This document shows positions 53,589 to 64,000 of a DNA stretch of 64,000 nt, one piece after another. The notes under the pieces were generated by a model. It ran no database searches, was not told where the DNA came from, and worked only from the letters and a program-made list of their open reading frames with translations. A program made the translations under genes and the position numbers. Each line of letters starts with the position of its first letter. Position 1 is the stretch's first letter. Source of the stretch: Aphanomyces cochlioides (Eukaryota; Oomycota; Saprolegniomycetes; Saprolegniales; Verrucalvaceae); contig JAHQRK010000032.1 in assembly GCA_019828595.1 (NCBI GenBank), positions 434,001 through 498,000 on the forward strand. The letters run 5' to 3'.

Positions 53589-56500
53589 TCAAGTCAACTT
53601 GAAGATGGCTGGATGTTTGTCCAAGAATCTCCGGTACGAACTGCGTTGGCTCAGCAAACCAAGAGTCGCCATGGCTTGTTGAGAGGTTGCTGGGTCTTGA
53701 TTCATTCGAAGCCATCGGCGAACATTGGACGCCCAAAATGTCAAGGCAACATCGTTCAACCCAGGCAAGTAAGGTGGCTTGGTTGTATCAAATTTAACTT
53801 TGTTGCGATGTGTCCATAGGAGATGAAGAATGCTGCAAACCAGCATAAACCAAAGACGATGGAGAACGTTTCGATATAGTTGCCACCGCTGAGCAACTTG
53901 GAAGGCATCGATGTTGGTAATCCAGTCCCAGGTAAAGCGAACGCCAAATATACTCCATGCCTCACGATGCTGTAGCCACACACGACAAGTAACTGGGCAG
54001 TCCAAGAACAAGTGCTGGCGGGTTTCACGCGCAAAGCAGTTGGGATAACCACATCGGAGTGCACTCGGGTCAGTGGCCTCTTTGTACTTGAACTTATCAC
54101 CCACTGGGATCATATCGTAGAGAATTCTTGTCCAAAGGTCTGCTTGGACCGGCGTCACAAGACTTGAAAAGGGCTTTACGAAGGTTGAATGGTAATTGGC
54201 GACTTTGGTATGATTCTCACATGTGTTGGAACGCAAGGGATGAGGTCGCGTCAACAAGGGAGCGTGAAAACTCACTCGCTTGATTACTTTGGTTGTCCAT
54301 GAGTTGAATGGTACGTCGGTGTCTCCTTGTCGACCTGAAATCATCATTTGAGGCGTAAGGTCGTTATCAACCGGTGCGTCGAGCTGCTTGTTGGCCTGAG
54401 TCCAAACATTCGTTGCAATTAGTGTCACCAACTTGTAGAAGTATCTGAAGGACATCGGCACGGGTAATTCCTCGACAAAATGGTCCAAATGATCCTCCAT
54501 TGACTCGCGAAACTCTTCGTAGGTTGGCCACGTTCTTGCTGGCGTCAAGAAGTCTTCCAAGCAATGTACGCCCCTCCAAGCAAGGTGTCTGTACCAGTCG
54601 CGATGGTTTTGAAGCGTGACTGCAAGCGATGACATCCCATCTCGACCCGGGACTTGGAAAAGCGGGTGCGACGACAGCCACAATGGCATTTGCGTCATCT
54701 GATTCAACGTAGGTTCATGTGGCGTCTTGTTTGTGAGCGGAATTTGACTCCAATGCTTCCAAATATCATTCCAAAGAGGTGAGATCAAGTCCCGCTGCAC
54801 AAGCTTATTGTTTGCGGTAGGATTGTACAGCATGAAGTCCCAAGTTGTTGCCCGCGAGTATGGGTACATACAGCGCTTCAATCGATCTGCTGGTAAGAGT
54901 GCCCACAATTCAGGATTGTCCTGATTGGTTTGGACTAGAAGTTGAAGACGTGTGATGCGTTGCTTTCGAATCACCGAAGCGATATGCGGCACTTTGAAGC
55001 CTGTCTTTGAGTCATGAAGCAAGCCACTTGGGGCCAAGGCCAGATACTTGTCTTGGGCATGTGTGCGCCGACTCAAGACAAACTTGTTCACCATCGACTG
55101 CCATTTTTGCACGGTATTGTCTGGTATCGGTAGCACCATCGTGTAATGCCAAAGTTGTGATAGGATCATTGTGCTCACAAGCAATCGCCTGCCTTTGAGG
55201 GTTCTTGCTCGACACGCCCACGTGGTAAACGACTTGTAAAACTTGTCGCTGATGGCGTTGATTTGAAGCGTAGGATCCAATTGGTGTCCCAGCTCAATCC
55301 CAAGATACGTCACTGGCCTTCCACTTGGTACCATGTTCAATCTTGGATGTTCGAACACTGATTGATTGTTGTCTAGGGTCAAGACTTTGCTCTTACTGCG
55401 ATTGAGTTTTGCTCCAGAATGTCGGCAAAACTCTTCGACGAGCTCAAGCTGTGCTTCCAAGTCGCCCACAGAACTGGAGATGAGCGTTGTGTCGTCGGCG
55501 AAGAGAAGAACGGAAGCGATGCCTGCGTCCGAGAAGGCGTAGCCGTATGCGGGGTGGTTGCGCAGCATTTGAGCGAGTGGCTCTATCGTCAATACAAAGA
55601 GCATCGACGACAGCGGATCGTCTTGCTTGACTCCTCGGGACGGATAGAAGGGATCGGTAAGTCTGCCATTGATGTTCAAACTGACTTGAGTTTGGTTGTA
55701 GAGTAACTTAACCCAGTCAATGAACTGATCTCCGACATTGAATTTCTTCAACACAGCGAACATGAATTCATGATTCACACGATCATAGGCCTTTTCAAAG
55801 TCCAGGAACATCGCGTAGGCTTCTTGGTTGAAGGTGGTGCAATGATGTTGAAGGTCTTGCAGAAAGATGACATGATCATGGATCCGCCTGCCTTTGACGA
55901 AGCCATTTTGTTCGGGTTGGACGATCAACGGTAAGACTTGTGACATTCGGTACGCTAACGCGCGTGATAGGACTTTGACTTCGAGTGGGATCAAGGCAAT
56001 GGGCCGATAGTTTGCTGGGTTGCGTCGATCGCCTCCCTTGAAGAGCAACGATATGGCCGACCAACGTTGCGAATCCAACATAACGCCTTGCTCAAGTTGG
56101 TGGTTGAAGACTATGGACAAGATTTCACCAAACAAAGTAAGATGCATTTGGTAAAAGCCTGCTGAAAACCCGTCAATTCCAGGTGACTTGTGCGGATTCA
56201 TCGTCTTGATGGATTGCGCCAGCTCCTCGACCGTGAGTGGTGCATCCAAAGCTTCTGAATCGTCTTGCGGTAAGTGTCTTTCAAGTACATTCAAGAAGTC
56301 TGACTTCTCTTGTGCACTTGTAGGTTGAAAGTCGCCTTTACTCATCACTGCTGACCAATGTCGACCAATGTCGAGTGAACGCTGCATGGATTTCTTCTGG
56401 TATGGTAGTGACATTTCCTTGTTCGTCGTAACATTCGACGATAGGTATCGAAAACTGCCTAGCACGTGGTTTGCGAAAGAAGTGACTTGTTGGTGCTTCG

Positions 56501-57765
56501 TTTTGGGTTGCATGGAAGTCAAAACTCAAGTCTGCGTGGTGCTGTTTCAAGTCCTGCTTCTTGGTCTCATACTGTGCCTTTGCAGTATTGAGAGCCTCTT
56601 CGGTCAGTCGTCCTTGGTGGTGTCGTAATTTTGCTTGTAGCCATTGAATCTTGGCCTCTTGAAGCGCATTCTTTTGCCTCGTAATCATTCGAGCGTGGTA
56701 TTTCTGAAGAAAGCGCTTGGTGCGGCGTTGCCATTGCGCCCACAAGACGCCCGGTTGATTAGAAGTCCGCAGACGCTCGAGGAGCTCGCTGGCTTCGGAC
56801 ACAATCGCCTCTCGAACTTCTCGGATCGCCAGAAGTTCTTTTGGGAGCTTCCAATAGCTCTTGACCCGCGTTGTCTTCACTGGTTGGAGCTCCACTTTGT
56901 GCCATAAGTGATCTGTGTTTGCAGTAGGCTCGAAGTATTCGCCAGCAGCATACATTCGACAGAAAGCGGCGTTCAGAAAGATGTAATCAAGTCGATTGAG
57001 TCCCTTGGGTGAAGAGTAAACCTTCTTTGTAGGGTTGAACGATCTCCAGGCGTCGACGACCTCAAGTTCTTGAAGCCATGCGAAACAAGACTGCCTGTTG
57101 ACTTGGTGGTTTGAGGTGGTGGAGCCTCTTGAGTCCAATGCTCGATCCATCGGGAGATTGAAGTCTCCCATGACGACATGTTTGGACGCGATTGGGAAGT
57201 TTCGTGGCAAGGCATCAAAGAAGGCGTCTCGCTCGCTGTCTTCAACAGGTGCGTAGACATTGTGGTAGTAGATGGGGTCGTCTCCCCACATTGAACTGAC
57301 CACCATGTAGCGATCTTCGATGTCGTATTGGCGTTCATGGTGAAGTGTGTTGAAGCCAGGGATGGTGTGTTGGAAGATCATGGCGACGCCACCAGATCGG
57401 TATTGTTCAAGTTCGCCTCCCAGAAGCCGATGGTCATTGGCAGCAATGAAGTACTTGTCATGACCAAGAGCGTGATCAAGGTGAAACATGAACGTGGAGA
57501 ATTTCTTCTCACTGGCAAATTTGGTTTCTTGTAGGGCAACGATCTCGTTCCGTGTGATCATGATGTTGACAAGTTGGTTTCCATTGTCTCGAGACAGACC
57601 ATTGATGTTGGCCGTCACGATGGATAAGTTGACAAGTGAAGAGTTGGGGAACGTTGGTTGTGGTGGTTGTTGGTTTGGATGCGATGAAGGTGGTTGTACT
57701 GAAGCCGCGAGGACCTTAGTACAACAAGTTGTTCCTGCGTTGCAGGCGGGTATTGTCGTTGCCAA
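53589..57765 (-). pseudogene. Retrotransposon ORF2 (APE endonuclease plus reverse transcriptase), broken by a 10-bp duplication
   Basis: The first part, 57765-56338, carries the APE-type endonuclease: TANINGLSRDNG, ALQETK, HNVYAPV, VMGDFNLPMD, RLDYIFLN and TDH. The second, 56400-53589, carries the reverse transcriptase: KSPGIDGF, NYRPIALIPL, NGFVKGR, FLDFEKAYDRVNHEF, GVKQDDPLS and FADDTT. It ends with a zinc-binding block C-X4-C-X7-H-X4-C (CGYPNC to FLDC). The two halves are in different frames. At 56354-56373 the 10-base unit ACCAATGTCG is repeated twice; removing one unit fuses the frames at FTRHWSAVMSKG. So this is one ORF2 disabled by a small duplication. Confidence 0.92.
56354..56373. 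repeat. 10-bp tandem duplication that shifts ORF2
   Basis: ACCAATGTCG occurs twice head to tail. It accounts for the frame change between the endonuclease and reverse transcriptase halves. Confidence 0.9.
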
Positions 57766-59095
57766 CGAATGCTGTTAACGAGCTGTCTGTAGGCTGGTAG
57801 GCATCGACACTGAGTTGCCATATTCGTGAAGACATCTCGGTTTTGCACACGCGATTGAGCTCTTCAGCAAAGTATTGCCCAAACGGCGACTTGAGCAAAG
57901 CCCACAACGTGGTTGGAGCCAACATGCGGCCATACTTGGTTGGAAGCCATGATACTGGCTGTCGAGTGAGGTATAGAATCCACTCGTCATTTCTGAAGAC
58001 TAACGGAGCTTGAACAGCGAGCCATAGTTCAAATGCAGCGAGTGCATCTTCCACTTGATCAGTGGGGAAGGCGGGGTGTTTTGGCGCTGCCTCGAAGAAG
58101 TCTGAGACACTCGAGATTTCTTTAAGTCGTGTCCACTTTGGATGTTCTTGAAAGGTAAACTTGAATCCATTCGTGAATGAATCAACCACTGGTAGTTGTG
58201 TCGCCGACATCCAACGTTGCCAAGCGTGCATACGGACAACCTTGAGGTAATCACTGTACGTATGCGTGGCTAACTTGGTCAGGACGACGTTCATGTTTTG
58301 AGTGTGCGAGTGCACCACTTTCCAGAGGGTGTCGACGTTGCATCTACGGATGTAGTCCACGACATCGAGTTCCGTTCCGGATATGTCGGTGGTGTTGGCT
58401 TGGTTGTGATGTTGGAAGGCAGCTCCTTCCTCGACACAGGCTTGGAGCACTTGGACGAGCTCCTCCATGGTGAGGTTGTCTGGGTGCCAGCAAAGCTTGT
58501 GGTCGACAACATGTTGCTTCTTGACAAAGGCGTCGCGCGCCTGCATGCTATCTTCGGGGATCTTCGTGATCATAGGTATGTACACACGTGTTGGTGTTTC
58601 ATGTTGAGAATCCACTGGCTTAGCAGTTGCCTCAATGGTTGAGAGTACATTGAAGAAGTTGTCGGAAGCCCACGATACAAATGATGTGGACGCTTGTGCC
58701 GCGGCTACTCGCTTCTTCGTGCGAGGTACAACAAATCCATCTTCATCGATTGATTGACTCGTAGTGCGTTTAGTAGAATTTGGATCGACTTCCATGTTGG
58801 TACTCAACTGCGGTGGCGCAGAAGGGACAATTGGCTCGATTTCAAGAGGTGAGACTTCCATCTCTTGTGGTTCTTCACCTTCACCCTGGAGTAAAGGTTC
58901 TTCATTTGGTTTTGGCTCAGTATGGGGAGGAGGCATCCCTTCCATGCTTTGTGACTCTTCACCCTGACCTTGGACTCTAGGTTTTTCGTGTTCTTTTTCA
59001 TCGTTGACTTTGGCGCGTTTGGTATGTTTGGCTCCTGGATCCTCTTCGCCTTGGCCTTCTGGTTTTGGCACTTGCTTCTCTGGACCTTGCATCAT
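57716..59095 (-). CDS. Retrotransposon ORF1 protein, 459 aa
   Basis: Uninterrupted frame from ATG at 59095. The first 130 residues are acidic and Pro/Glu/Gln-rich with repeats of the form QGQGEE, and look disordered, followed by a basic KKR patch. The rest is mixed helical without a CCHC zinc knuckle or RRM that I can point to. Position before ORF2 and overlap with it by 50 nt argue for an RNA-binding ORF1 protein that packages element RNA; the specific domain type is not recognised. The second ATG (residue 2) is equally possible. Confidence 0.72.
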   Translation of the reverse strand: MMQGPEKQVPKPEGQGEEDPGAKHTKRAKVNDEKEHEKPRVQGQGEESQSMEGMPPPHTEPKPNEEPLLQGEGEEPQEMEVSPLEIEPIVPSAPPQLSTNMEVDPNSTKRTTSQSIDEDGFVVPRTKKRVAAAQASTSFVSWASDNFFNVLSTIEATAKPVDSQHETPTRVYIPMITKIPEDSMQARDAFVKKQHVVDHKLCWHPDNLTMEELVQVLQACVEEGAAFQHHNQANTTDISGTELDVVDYIRRCNVDTLWKVVHSHTQNMNVVLTKLATHTYSDYLKVVRMHAWQRWMSATQLPVVDSFTNGFKFTFQEHPKWTRLKEISSVSDFFEAAPKHPAFPTDQVEDALAAFELWLAVQAPLVFRNDEWILYLTRQPVSWLPTKYGRMLAPTTLWALLKSPFGQYFAEELNRVCKTEMSSRIWQLSVDAYQPTDSSLTAFVGNDNTRLQRRNNLLY

Positions 59096-59100
59096 CGCTT

Positions 59101-59178
59101 GCCGCGTAGCTCAGTTGGTAGAGCGACGGCATCAAAGCGATAGAGGAAGGGGCCCGGGTTCAAGACCCGGGCACGGCA
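59101..59178 (+). tRNA. tRNA-like sequence with A and B boxes; probably a tRNA-derived pseudogene
   Basis: Starts GCCGCGTAGCTCAGTTGGTA (A box, D arm GCTC and GAGC) and ends with a T arm CCGGG TTCAAGA CCCGG (B box) and GCACGGCA. Acceptor ends pair with one C-A mismatch and one wobble. The anticodon arm (about 59126-59146) does not form a proper 5-bp stem and the spacing is off, so it is not a confident functional tRNA and I assign no anticodon. It could still be a Pol III promoter or SINE head. It directly abuts the 5' end of the retrotransposon. Confidence 0.45.
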
Positions 59179-59370
59179 GCTATTTTTCCCAAAATTTTCG
59201 AAAAAATATAGGAAAAAATTATGCATTATATGAAAGATTACATGAACTATACAAATTGAAAATGTATCCATTGCGACACAGAAAAACTCAAAACTCTTGA
59301 GATTCTTCGTTCGTGAGGCCATAAACAGCACGATCATACTCGATGCGTGCACGACGATTTCGAGCGTAGT

Positions 59371-60557
59371 TCAAACGACGAGTCGCTCAATCTGCTCGGC
59401 TGCCATTGACTGGTACCTGGCCAACACTTGTCCATAAAATTCTCGGTCTTCCGCTCGCAAAGAGTGCATGCTGGTATGGTAATTCGTGAGAGCGAACGAC
59501 AACCGTTGAACAATGTCATACTTCACCTCGGACCACTTGAACGTCGCATACGAGATGCACCATAGCATACAAGTTCTTCCAAACATGTTCTCGACGAGAA
59601 CACGGTCCGAGGAGACTCGACTGATTCTCTCAAGATCTTGTAACGAGAGCACATTGTTTCTTGGCTTCTTCTTTGGTCGTATACTGCGTACCACTTCATC
59701 CACACCCTCATAGCCTTTATCCATGAGAACGGCCCATTGATCTGGGTACATAGTGGAACCCATACCGTGATCAACAAGTTGCTTTTCGTCAGCGGTCTTC
59801 GACAACTGCATCTTGTGCAAACTGAGTCGATCCAAAAATATTGTCAAATCCGACACGGAGCCTGGACGATGAGACGACATGTTCACATATCGGCCAGGTG
59901 GTGCCACCGACGCCTCAATCTTCAGTCCATACAATTTGTGCTTGCCTGAGAAATATCGCTTGGCGTCAACGAAGCTGCCGGTTGGGCGGATTGCCGGCTG
60001 GAATTTCACATCGGTACAGTACAGAGCTTCTGGATGGGCGCCAAAAAGATGGTTTTCTTGCCGTTGCTTGGTCATGGAGGCAGGCTGCAGGAGAAGACGA
60101 GAAAGGATGGGTTCGGCTAGGCCAAGTATGCGCATAACGAGCTTCTCAAACGTCGGTGTTTTCATGTGGAAGTCGAGGGCATGCTTTTCCCACGTACTGT
60201 AATGCTTCATGACGGTGAGGAGCATAAAAAATGCGTCCTTAGCACTTGTGTTACTTCGCCTTCCTCGACCATCATACCACTCATTGTTAATATCGGCCTC
60301 ACAGAGAGCCCACAGTGCATTGAACTCTGATATGGTGAAGTTTGGCATGGTCATCATGGCCTGAGACTGGCCCTCAGACACGAACGAATCGATGACAGGT
60401 GTGTCGTAGATGGATGGTATGTCGGAGTCCTATATTTCATTAGCATGATTGCGATATATGGCGTTGGATCGACGCAAATTGTTTGTTTCTTGGTTGGAGG
60501 CAGAGATCAACCTCTCGATGACGGTGCGAGCGGATGGAGCTGTTGTTTGGGACATAA
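59371..60557 (-). CDS. PIF/Harbinger-type transposase (DDE_4)
   Basis: The main frame 60381-59371 codes 336 residues. The start region is a helical segment (FTISEFNALWALCEADI) typical before the DDE domain. The DDE acids are seen in YCTDVKFQPA, AVLMDKGYEG and LVENMFGR. A probable first exon lies at 60557-60435 (MSQTTAPSARTVIERLISAS) and would join across AAATATAG at 60427-60434, in phase with DSDIPSIYDT; the donor is unclear. Harbinger transposases usually need a second Myb-like protein; none is visible here. The core has no stop. Terminal repeats were not located, so it could be a domesticated gene or a full element. Confidence 0.8.
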
Positions 60558-61124
60558 GCAAAGATGAAAAGTGATTAAGAGGGCTAGCTACTCTTTTCGT
60601 GGCCACCAAATCCGTCAGAAAGCGACAACCATCGAATATTCTGCCAATCATCTATGGTTGTGACAGGAGTCTCAAATTTCTTTTTGACAAATAGCAGAAA
60701 CGACGAAAGTAACTGAATGTCTGAGGTGATCAGGTGTTTATCTGCACATAATATACACACACGACAAAAAACCGACAAATTTCAGACTTTTGATTGGACA
60801 ACCGACACAAAATTGTTCTCTGATTGGTTGTAAACTCATTCGAATCAGGTGATTGGACGAGGAAGTTGTCGCGGCCGACACATATCGTTAACATTTAACA
60901 TGTACAGCGTTTGATTGGCTAAATTACAAAAAGTCAATGTTTTGAATGAATTGGTCTGTTTTACAAGGTGCAGATTGAGCATCATCGTTATAGAAATTCT
61001 GCACTAGACTCTCCATTAACACGTGTGATGAGTCTAAAGATGCTTCCCGGTTTATCTAATGCATGATCAAGACCGTGTGCCTTAAGTCGCTAAAACATGA
61101 GGTGATATTGGAGTGAGACCTTTA
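60558..61124. other. AT-rich non-coding region
   Basis: No gene seen. It contains several GATTGG/CCAAT-type motifs (60790-60860) that may belong to the promoter of the Harbinger-type gene. Confidence 0.4.
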
Positions 61125-61560
61125 TTTTCATGCATGGTGCTCTCGATGATAGATTGAGAGCACCAAGCATGAATCCGAGTTTGGCTTCAAGTCGCCTGAT
61201 TTTGCAGCGAGACGTTTATGCATGCTCTGAACATGTTGTAACTCTAAACTAGTGCCAGTATTACGTACTGTATGTTTTAGCGCATGTTCAGTGCATTGAC
61301 TATTCAAGATGACGGCATTTATTCCTGTTCGACACATTCAAAGGCATCGCTCTTGGTAGTAAATGCAATCAACATGCCTTACATCACAGCTATGGTAAGC
61401 TAGCACTAGATTAGAGTTGCATCATGTTCAGAGCATGCCTGTATTATAATCTCACAACAATATCGGGCGATTTTGAAGCCTAACTTGGAATCAATGTTTG
61501 TTTAGCTTCAACATCGCCTAATATTTAGACAGCTTTGAGTACACGCTCTCTATCATGCAG
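61125..61560. repeat. Foldback element with long imperfect arms
   Basis: The left arm 61160-61253 and right arm 61388-61495 are complementary with gaps. Best blocks: GCATGCTCTGAACATG at about 61211 against CATGTTCAGAGCATGC at about 61423, and AGTTTGGCTTCAAGTCGCC against GGGCGATTTTGAAGCCTAAC. A smaller perfect hairpin (GGTGCTCTC and GAGAGCACC) lies at 61136-61163. No coding content. Probably a foldback transposon or decayed MITE. Confidence 0.7.
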
Positions 61561-62580
61561 TCGAAGCATCATACAGATCATGACGACTAATCCAATGTGC
61601 ATTCAATGACTGGTTGTGACATTCGCAAGAACCTAAATACTTGACACATGATCTCGTTCTAGGGAATATGCTTATTAATGAATGAATATAACCGAGTTAA
61701 ACTATCACGCTGACGCAAGCCGTTGTCTTCTACAATCGCGCAGCATAGCAAACACATCCAGTAGAGTTATTAGGGTATGAGGCCTCAACTCGAAAGGTTG
61801 TCGATTCCATTGTGAACAAAGTCAATCGAAATACTAACGTAAAGAGCCAATTATTCGGTCTATTGAATTTGAGTTTACGATGGTTTTTGGGCCATATCAC
61901 TGTCTGTTTTCTGCTCTCGACACGCCAAAATGATGAGGGCATTCCTGTCTAAACGAATACACTGGAAAGGATTAATTTAAACAAGAATCATTTGAGATAT
62001 GTTTCACTTCCTGCAGCAAAATTGTGAGCCAATTTTTCGTTCCATACAAATCTTAAGATATAAATTGATACAAAAGTCTTTTTTCGAGAAAGAAAAAAAT
62101 ATTGAAAATAAGAGTATTTATTTATTTTCAAAGGCATAAATATTTATGACCATTTTATAAATAAAATTATACGGTTTGGCAAAGGAAAAATATAAATTAA
62201 TAAAGACATTAATGTGTAGAGTTTTTTGTTCTCTCATTTGATTGGCTAATGCTTAGACCGAAAAATTGGCTCTAGACCGAAAAACAGGCGCATTGCGTTA
62301 TTCTTTTTGACCAATCATAAAATTGTCGGACAAAATTGTCTTGTTTCCGATTTAATCTATACATGAGGAATTTTTGTGTTTATGCTTGAAAGCTTAATGT
62401 TTCGATAAAACAGCCTATCAGAGAGAGATCTGTGTCTTTAATACGAAACATGGTTATCTCATTGGACAAATGTTTTTTTGATGTGACGAACGTTTTCACA
62501 ATATAACTCATGATATATCCTATAACCTATTTGTTTTGATTATTTTGAGTTGATGTCAGCGCTGGCAGTGGAAGAAGTGA
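61561..62580. other. AT-rich non-coding region
   Basis: No supported gene or RNA. The sequence is strongly AT-rich around 62040-62220. Confidence 0.45.
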
Positions 62581-62670
62581 GCAAAGTGTTTCGAAAGGAA
62601 GTGAGCGAAGCTGTCTCTGACCCCATATTATGGGGTCAAGCGAAGCTCACTTCTTTTCGAAACACTTTGC
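62581..62670. repeat. 90-bp hairpin with near-perfect stem
   Basis: GCAAAGTGTTTCGAAA at 62581 pairs with TTTCGAAACACTTTGC ending at 62670; the pairing continues through GAAGTGAGC/GCTCACTTC. After a small internal loop the centre TGACCCCATA T TATGGGGTCA pairs perfectly. The overall shape is a single long stem-loop, which could be a cruciform, a small MITE or a small-RNA precursor. Confidence 0.9.
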
Positions 62671-63050
62671 AGGCATCTGTTCTCGTCTCGGCGACAAGTT
62701 TGACTTCAAAGTCTTCACGCAAACTTCCAGCTTGCATTTGAAGACAACTTGAGCATGAAATAGCGCATGGGTCGCAATACATGGCTATTCCATTGGGTTA
62801 ATGATGATCTTCTTCGTCTTCCCTTGCACAATCATAGATTTCTGGACACGCGTAATATCACACTTTGAAATGTCGCTCAGTTCTACTCGACATGCCTCTC
62901 TTGACGACAGCTGGTCAGTTCATCACCGTCAACTCGACTCACATTTTTTGCAAAAAGAAGTTGCCAAAGTGATACTTTCACATGTTATCAGTTTGAGTGG
63001 GAAATGACACAGCACCCATGTCGAATAGAAGCACCTTCATTTGACCAAGG
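62671..63050. other. Upstream region of the hydrolase pseudogene
   Basis: No gene seen; probably the former promoter. Confidence 0.4.
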
Positions 63051-64000
63051 ATGGAAGTGCCAGAGAAACACCACGACCTGGACGATGCGCTGGAGTCGCA
63101 ACCATATTCTTCCATCAGCACGACGACGCTGCCAAATGGTCTTCGCGTGGAATACGCTCTTCATGGCAACGATGGCGCACCGGAAAAGGTTGCCTTGATC
63201 ATGGGGTCTAGCCGGCGAGAAAGAAGTCTGGACTGCCTTCATTGCAACATTTTTTCGTCAGAAGGATGCACTCACTCGTTTTCAAATTTTGACGTTCGAT
63301 AATCGCGGAGTTGGCGGAACAGGAGCACCAAGTGGACGATACAAGACATCGGAAATGGCACAAGACACACTGATGCTGTTGGATCATCTTGGATGGACCA
63401 AAGTTCATCTTGCTGGAGTCAGGTAAGACCCTTGGGACAGCTCCTCCTTCACAAAGCATATGTAGCATGGGTGGCATGATATCCCAGGAAATTGCTTTTG
63501 CAGCGCCGGAACGTGTTCAGTCCTTGGCACTCATCGTCACATCGCCTGGATTCCTCGAAGGTCCATGGCCATCCTGGGTCCAAATCACCGGGTACTTGAA
63601 AACATTGAGCAACTTCCTCGCAACGACTCTTCATGAGCGTACAATGAATATGCTGGATGTTCTCTCTCCACCAGACTACATGGAGGATTCTGAAGTATCA
63701 AGTGCACTGTACAGGATACACTTCGAGTGACTGAAGCTATCGCGCACGCGCCGGAGTGGCTTAATGGGACAGTATGGAGCCGTTCTTAGGCATCGAATGG
63801 ACACGGAGCGACTGAAGAAGATCCAGGAAACAATGATTCCAATTCTCATTGTGGGTGGAGGGCAAGATCGTCTACTCCCTGTGTCCCATTCGGAAACCCT
63901 ATCGACGAGATTAGATGGACCAAATACCTCCACACACCTCATCCAAGCTGCAGGCCATGGGGTGTTCTCGCAGTATCGCTCCTTCCTTGTCAGTGCCTTT
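63051..64000 (+). pseudogene. Alpha/beta hydrolase paralog with frameshift and nonsense codon, cut by window end
   Basis: The N terminus (MEVPEKHHDLDD, LPNGLRVEYALHGN) and ALIM come before a G4 run at about 63203-63206. There one surplus base shifts the frame; the other frame continues GLAGEKEVWTAFI, LTFDNRGVGGTGAP. A GT-AG intron at 63423-63466 joins the nucleophile elbow GVSMGG across the splice. After RIHFE an in-frame TGA at 63728-63730 interrupts the chain, which then continues in frame (LKLSRTRRSGLMGQYG, ILIVGGGQDRLLP, AAGHGVFSQ). The catalytic Ser, Asp and His are all recognisable, so decay is recent. It is a paralog of the intact gene at 46235-47201. Confidence 0.8.

Larger units (their letters stand above)
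52413..59095 (-). mobile_element. Non-LTR retrotransposon copy 1, nearly full length, about 6.7 kb
   Basis: Order on the minus strand: ORF1 (59095-57716), ORF2 with endonuclease and reverse transcriptase (57765-53589), and a 3' untranslated region of about 1.2 kb rich in G and T on the plus strand. ORF1 starts only 5 bases from a tRNA-like sequence, so a 5' leader is nearly absent. The 3' end joins the truncated 5' end of copy 2 directly. Endonuclease plus RT with zinc-binding end is the L1/Tx1-like layout. Confidence 0.88.

Noticed and set aside
59101..59178. Functional tRNA with an assigned anticodon
   Set aside because: Acceptor and T arms are good, but the anticodon arm does not pair and the spacing is wrong, so only a tRNA-like call is justified.

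Overview
This window looks like nuclear DNA of an oomycete, most likely a saprolegnialean water mould. The evidence is the gene style. Genes are dense and split by very short GT-AG introns, mostly 38-56 nt. There are a TKL-type membrane kinase, a FYVE-GRAM-myotubularin phosphatase and an expanded family of bZIP plus START-like proteins. The transposons (Tc1, pogo, Merlin, Harbinger, Helitron-like and a non-LTR element) are heavily nested. Species is inference; no marker gene such as rRNA is present. Several exon models were checked by length: the spliced exons of nine multi-exon genes sum to exact multiples of three.

Layout. 1-7959 is the end of a tandem satellite array with a 936-bp unit. 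8376-9058 is a TA-flanked MITE beside a broken bZIP/START-like gene, followed by a second, frameshifted copy (10595-11789). 11854-21994 is a conserved gene block: a coiled-coil protein, a TKL-like membrane (pseudo)kinase, a leucine-rich-repeat protein, a small membrane protein, a FYVE-GRAM-myotubularin phosphatase and an ankyrin protein.

22162-29935 holds two GNAT-PhzF fusion genes in inverted orientation. They share a 1426-bp tract with no difference seen, bounded on both sides by homologous but diverged sequence, which suggests gene conversion. One copy also carries a transposase-type DNA-binding domain fused in frame at its N terminus. Between them lies a dead pogo-like transposon that was itself split by a Tc1-like element with IR/DR ends.

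29998-31279 and 39300-40563 are two intact bZIP/START-like genes. Between them sits a transposon-rich stretch with a head-to-tail chain of Helitron-like units, one of which contains a Merlin element. 41455-47201 is a second conserved block: FHIT hydrolase, polynucleotide kinase 3'-phosphatase (convergent neighbours), an unknown protein and an alpha/beta hydrolase.

48955-59095 contains two head-to-tail non-LTR retrotransposons on the minus strand. The longer one starts beside a tRNA-like sequence and is broken by a 10-bp duplication. A Harbinger-type transposase gene, foldback repeats, a 90-bp hairpin and a damaged paralog of the alpha/beta hydrolase close the window. Functionally, FHIT (dinucleotide polyphosphate hydrolysis), PNKP (DNA end repair) and the myotubularin (3-phosphoinositide turnover) are housekeeping genes. 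The bZIP/START-like family and GNAT-PhzF pair are the locally amplified, fast-changing genes.
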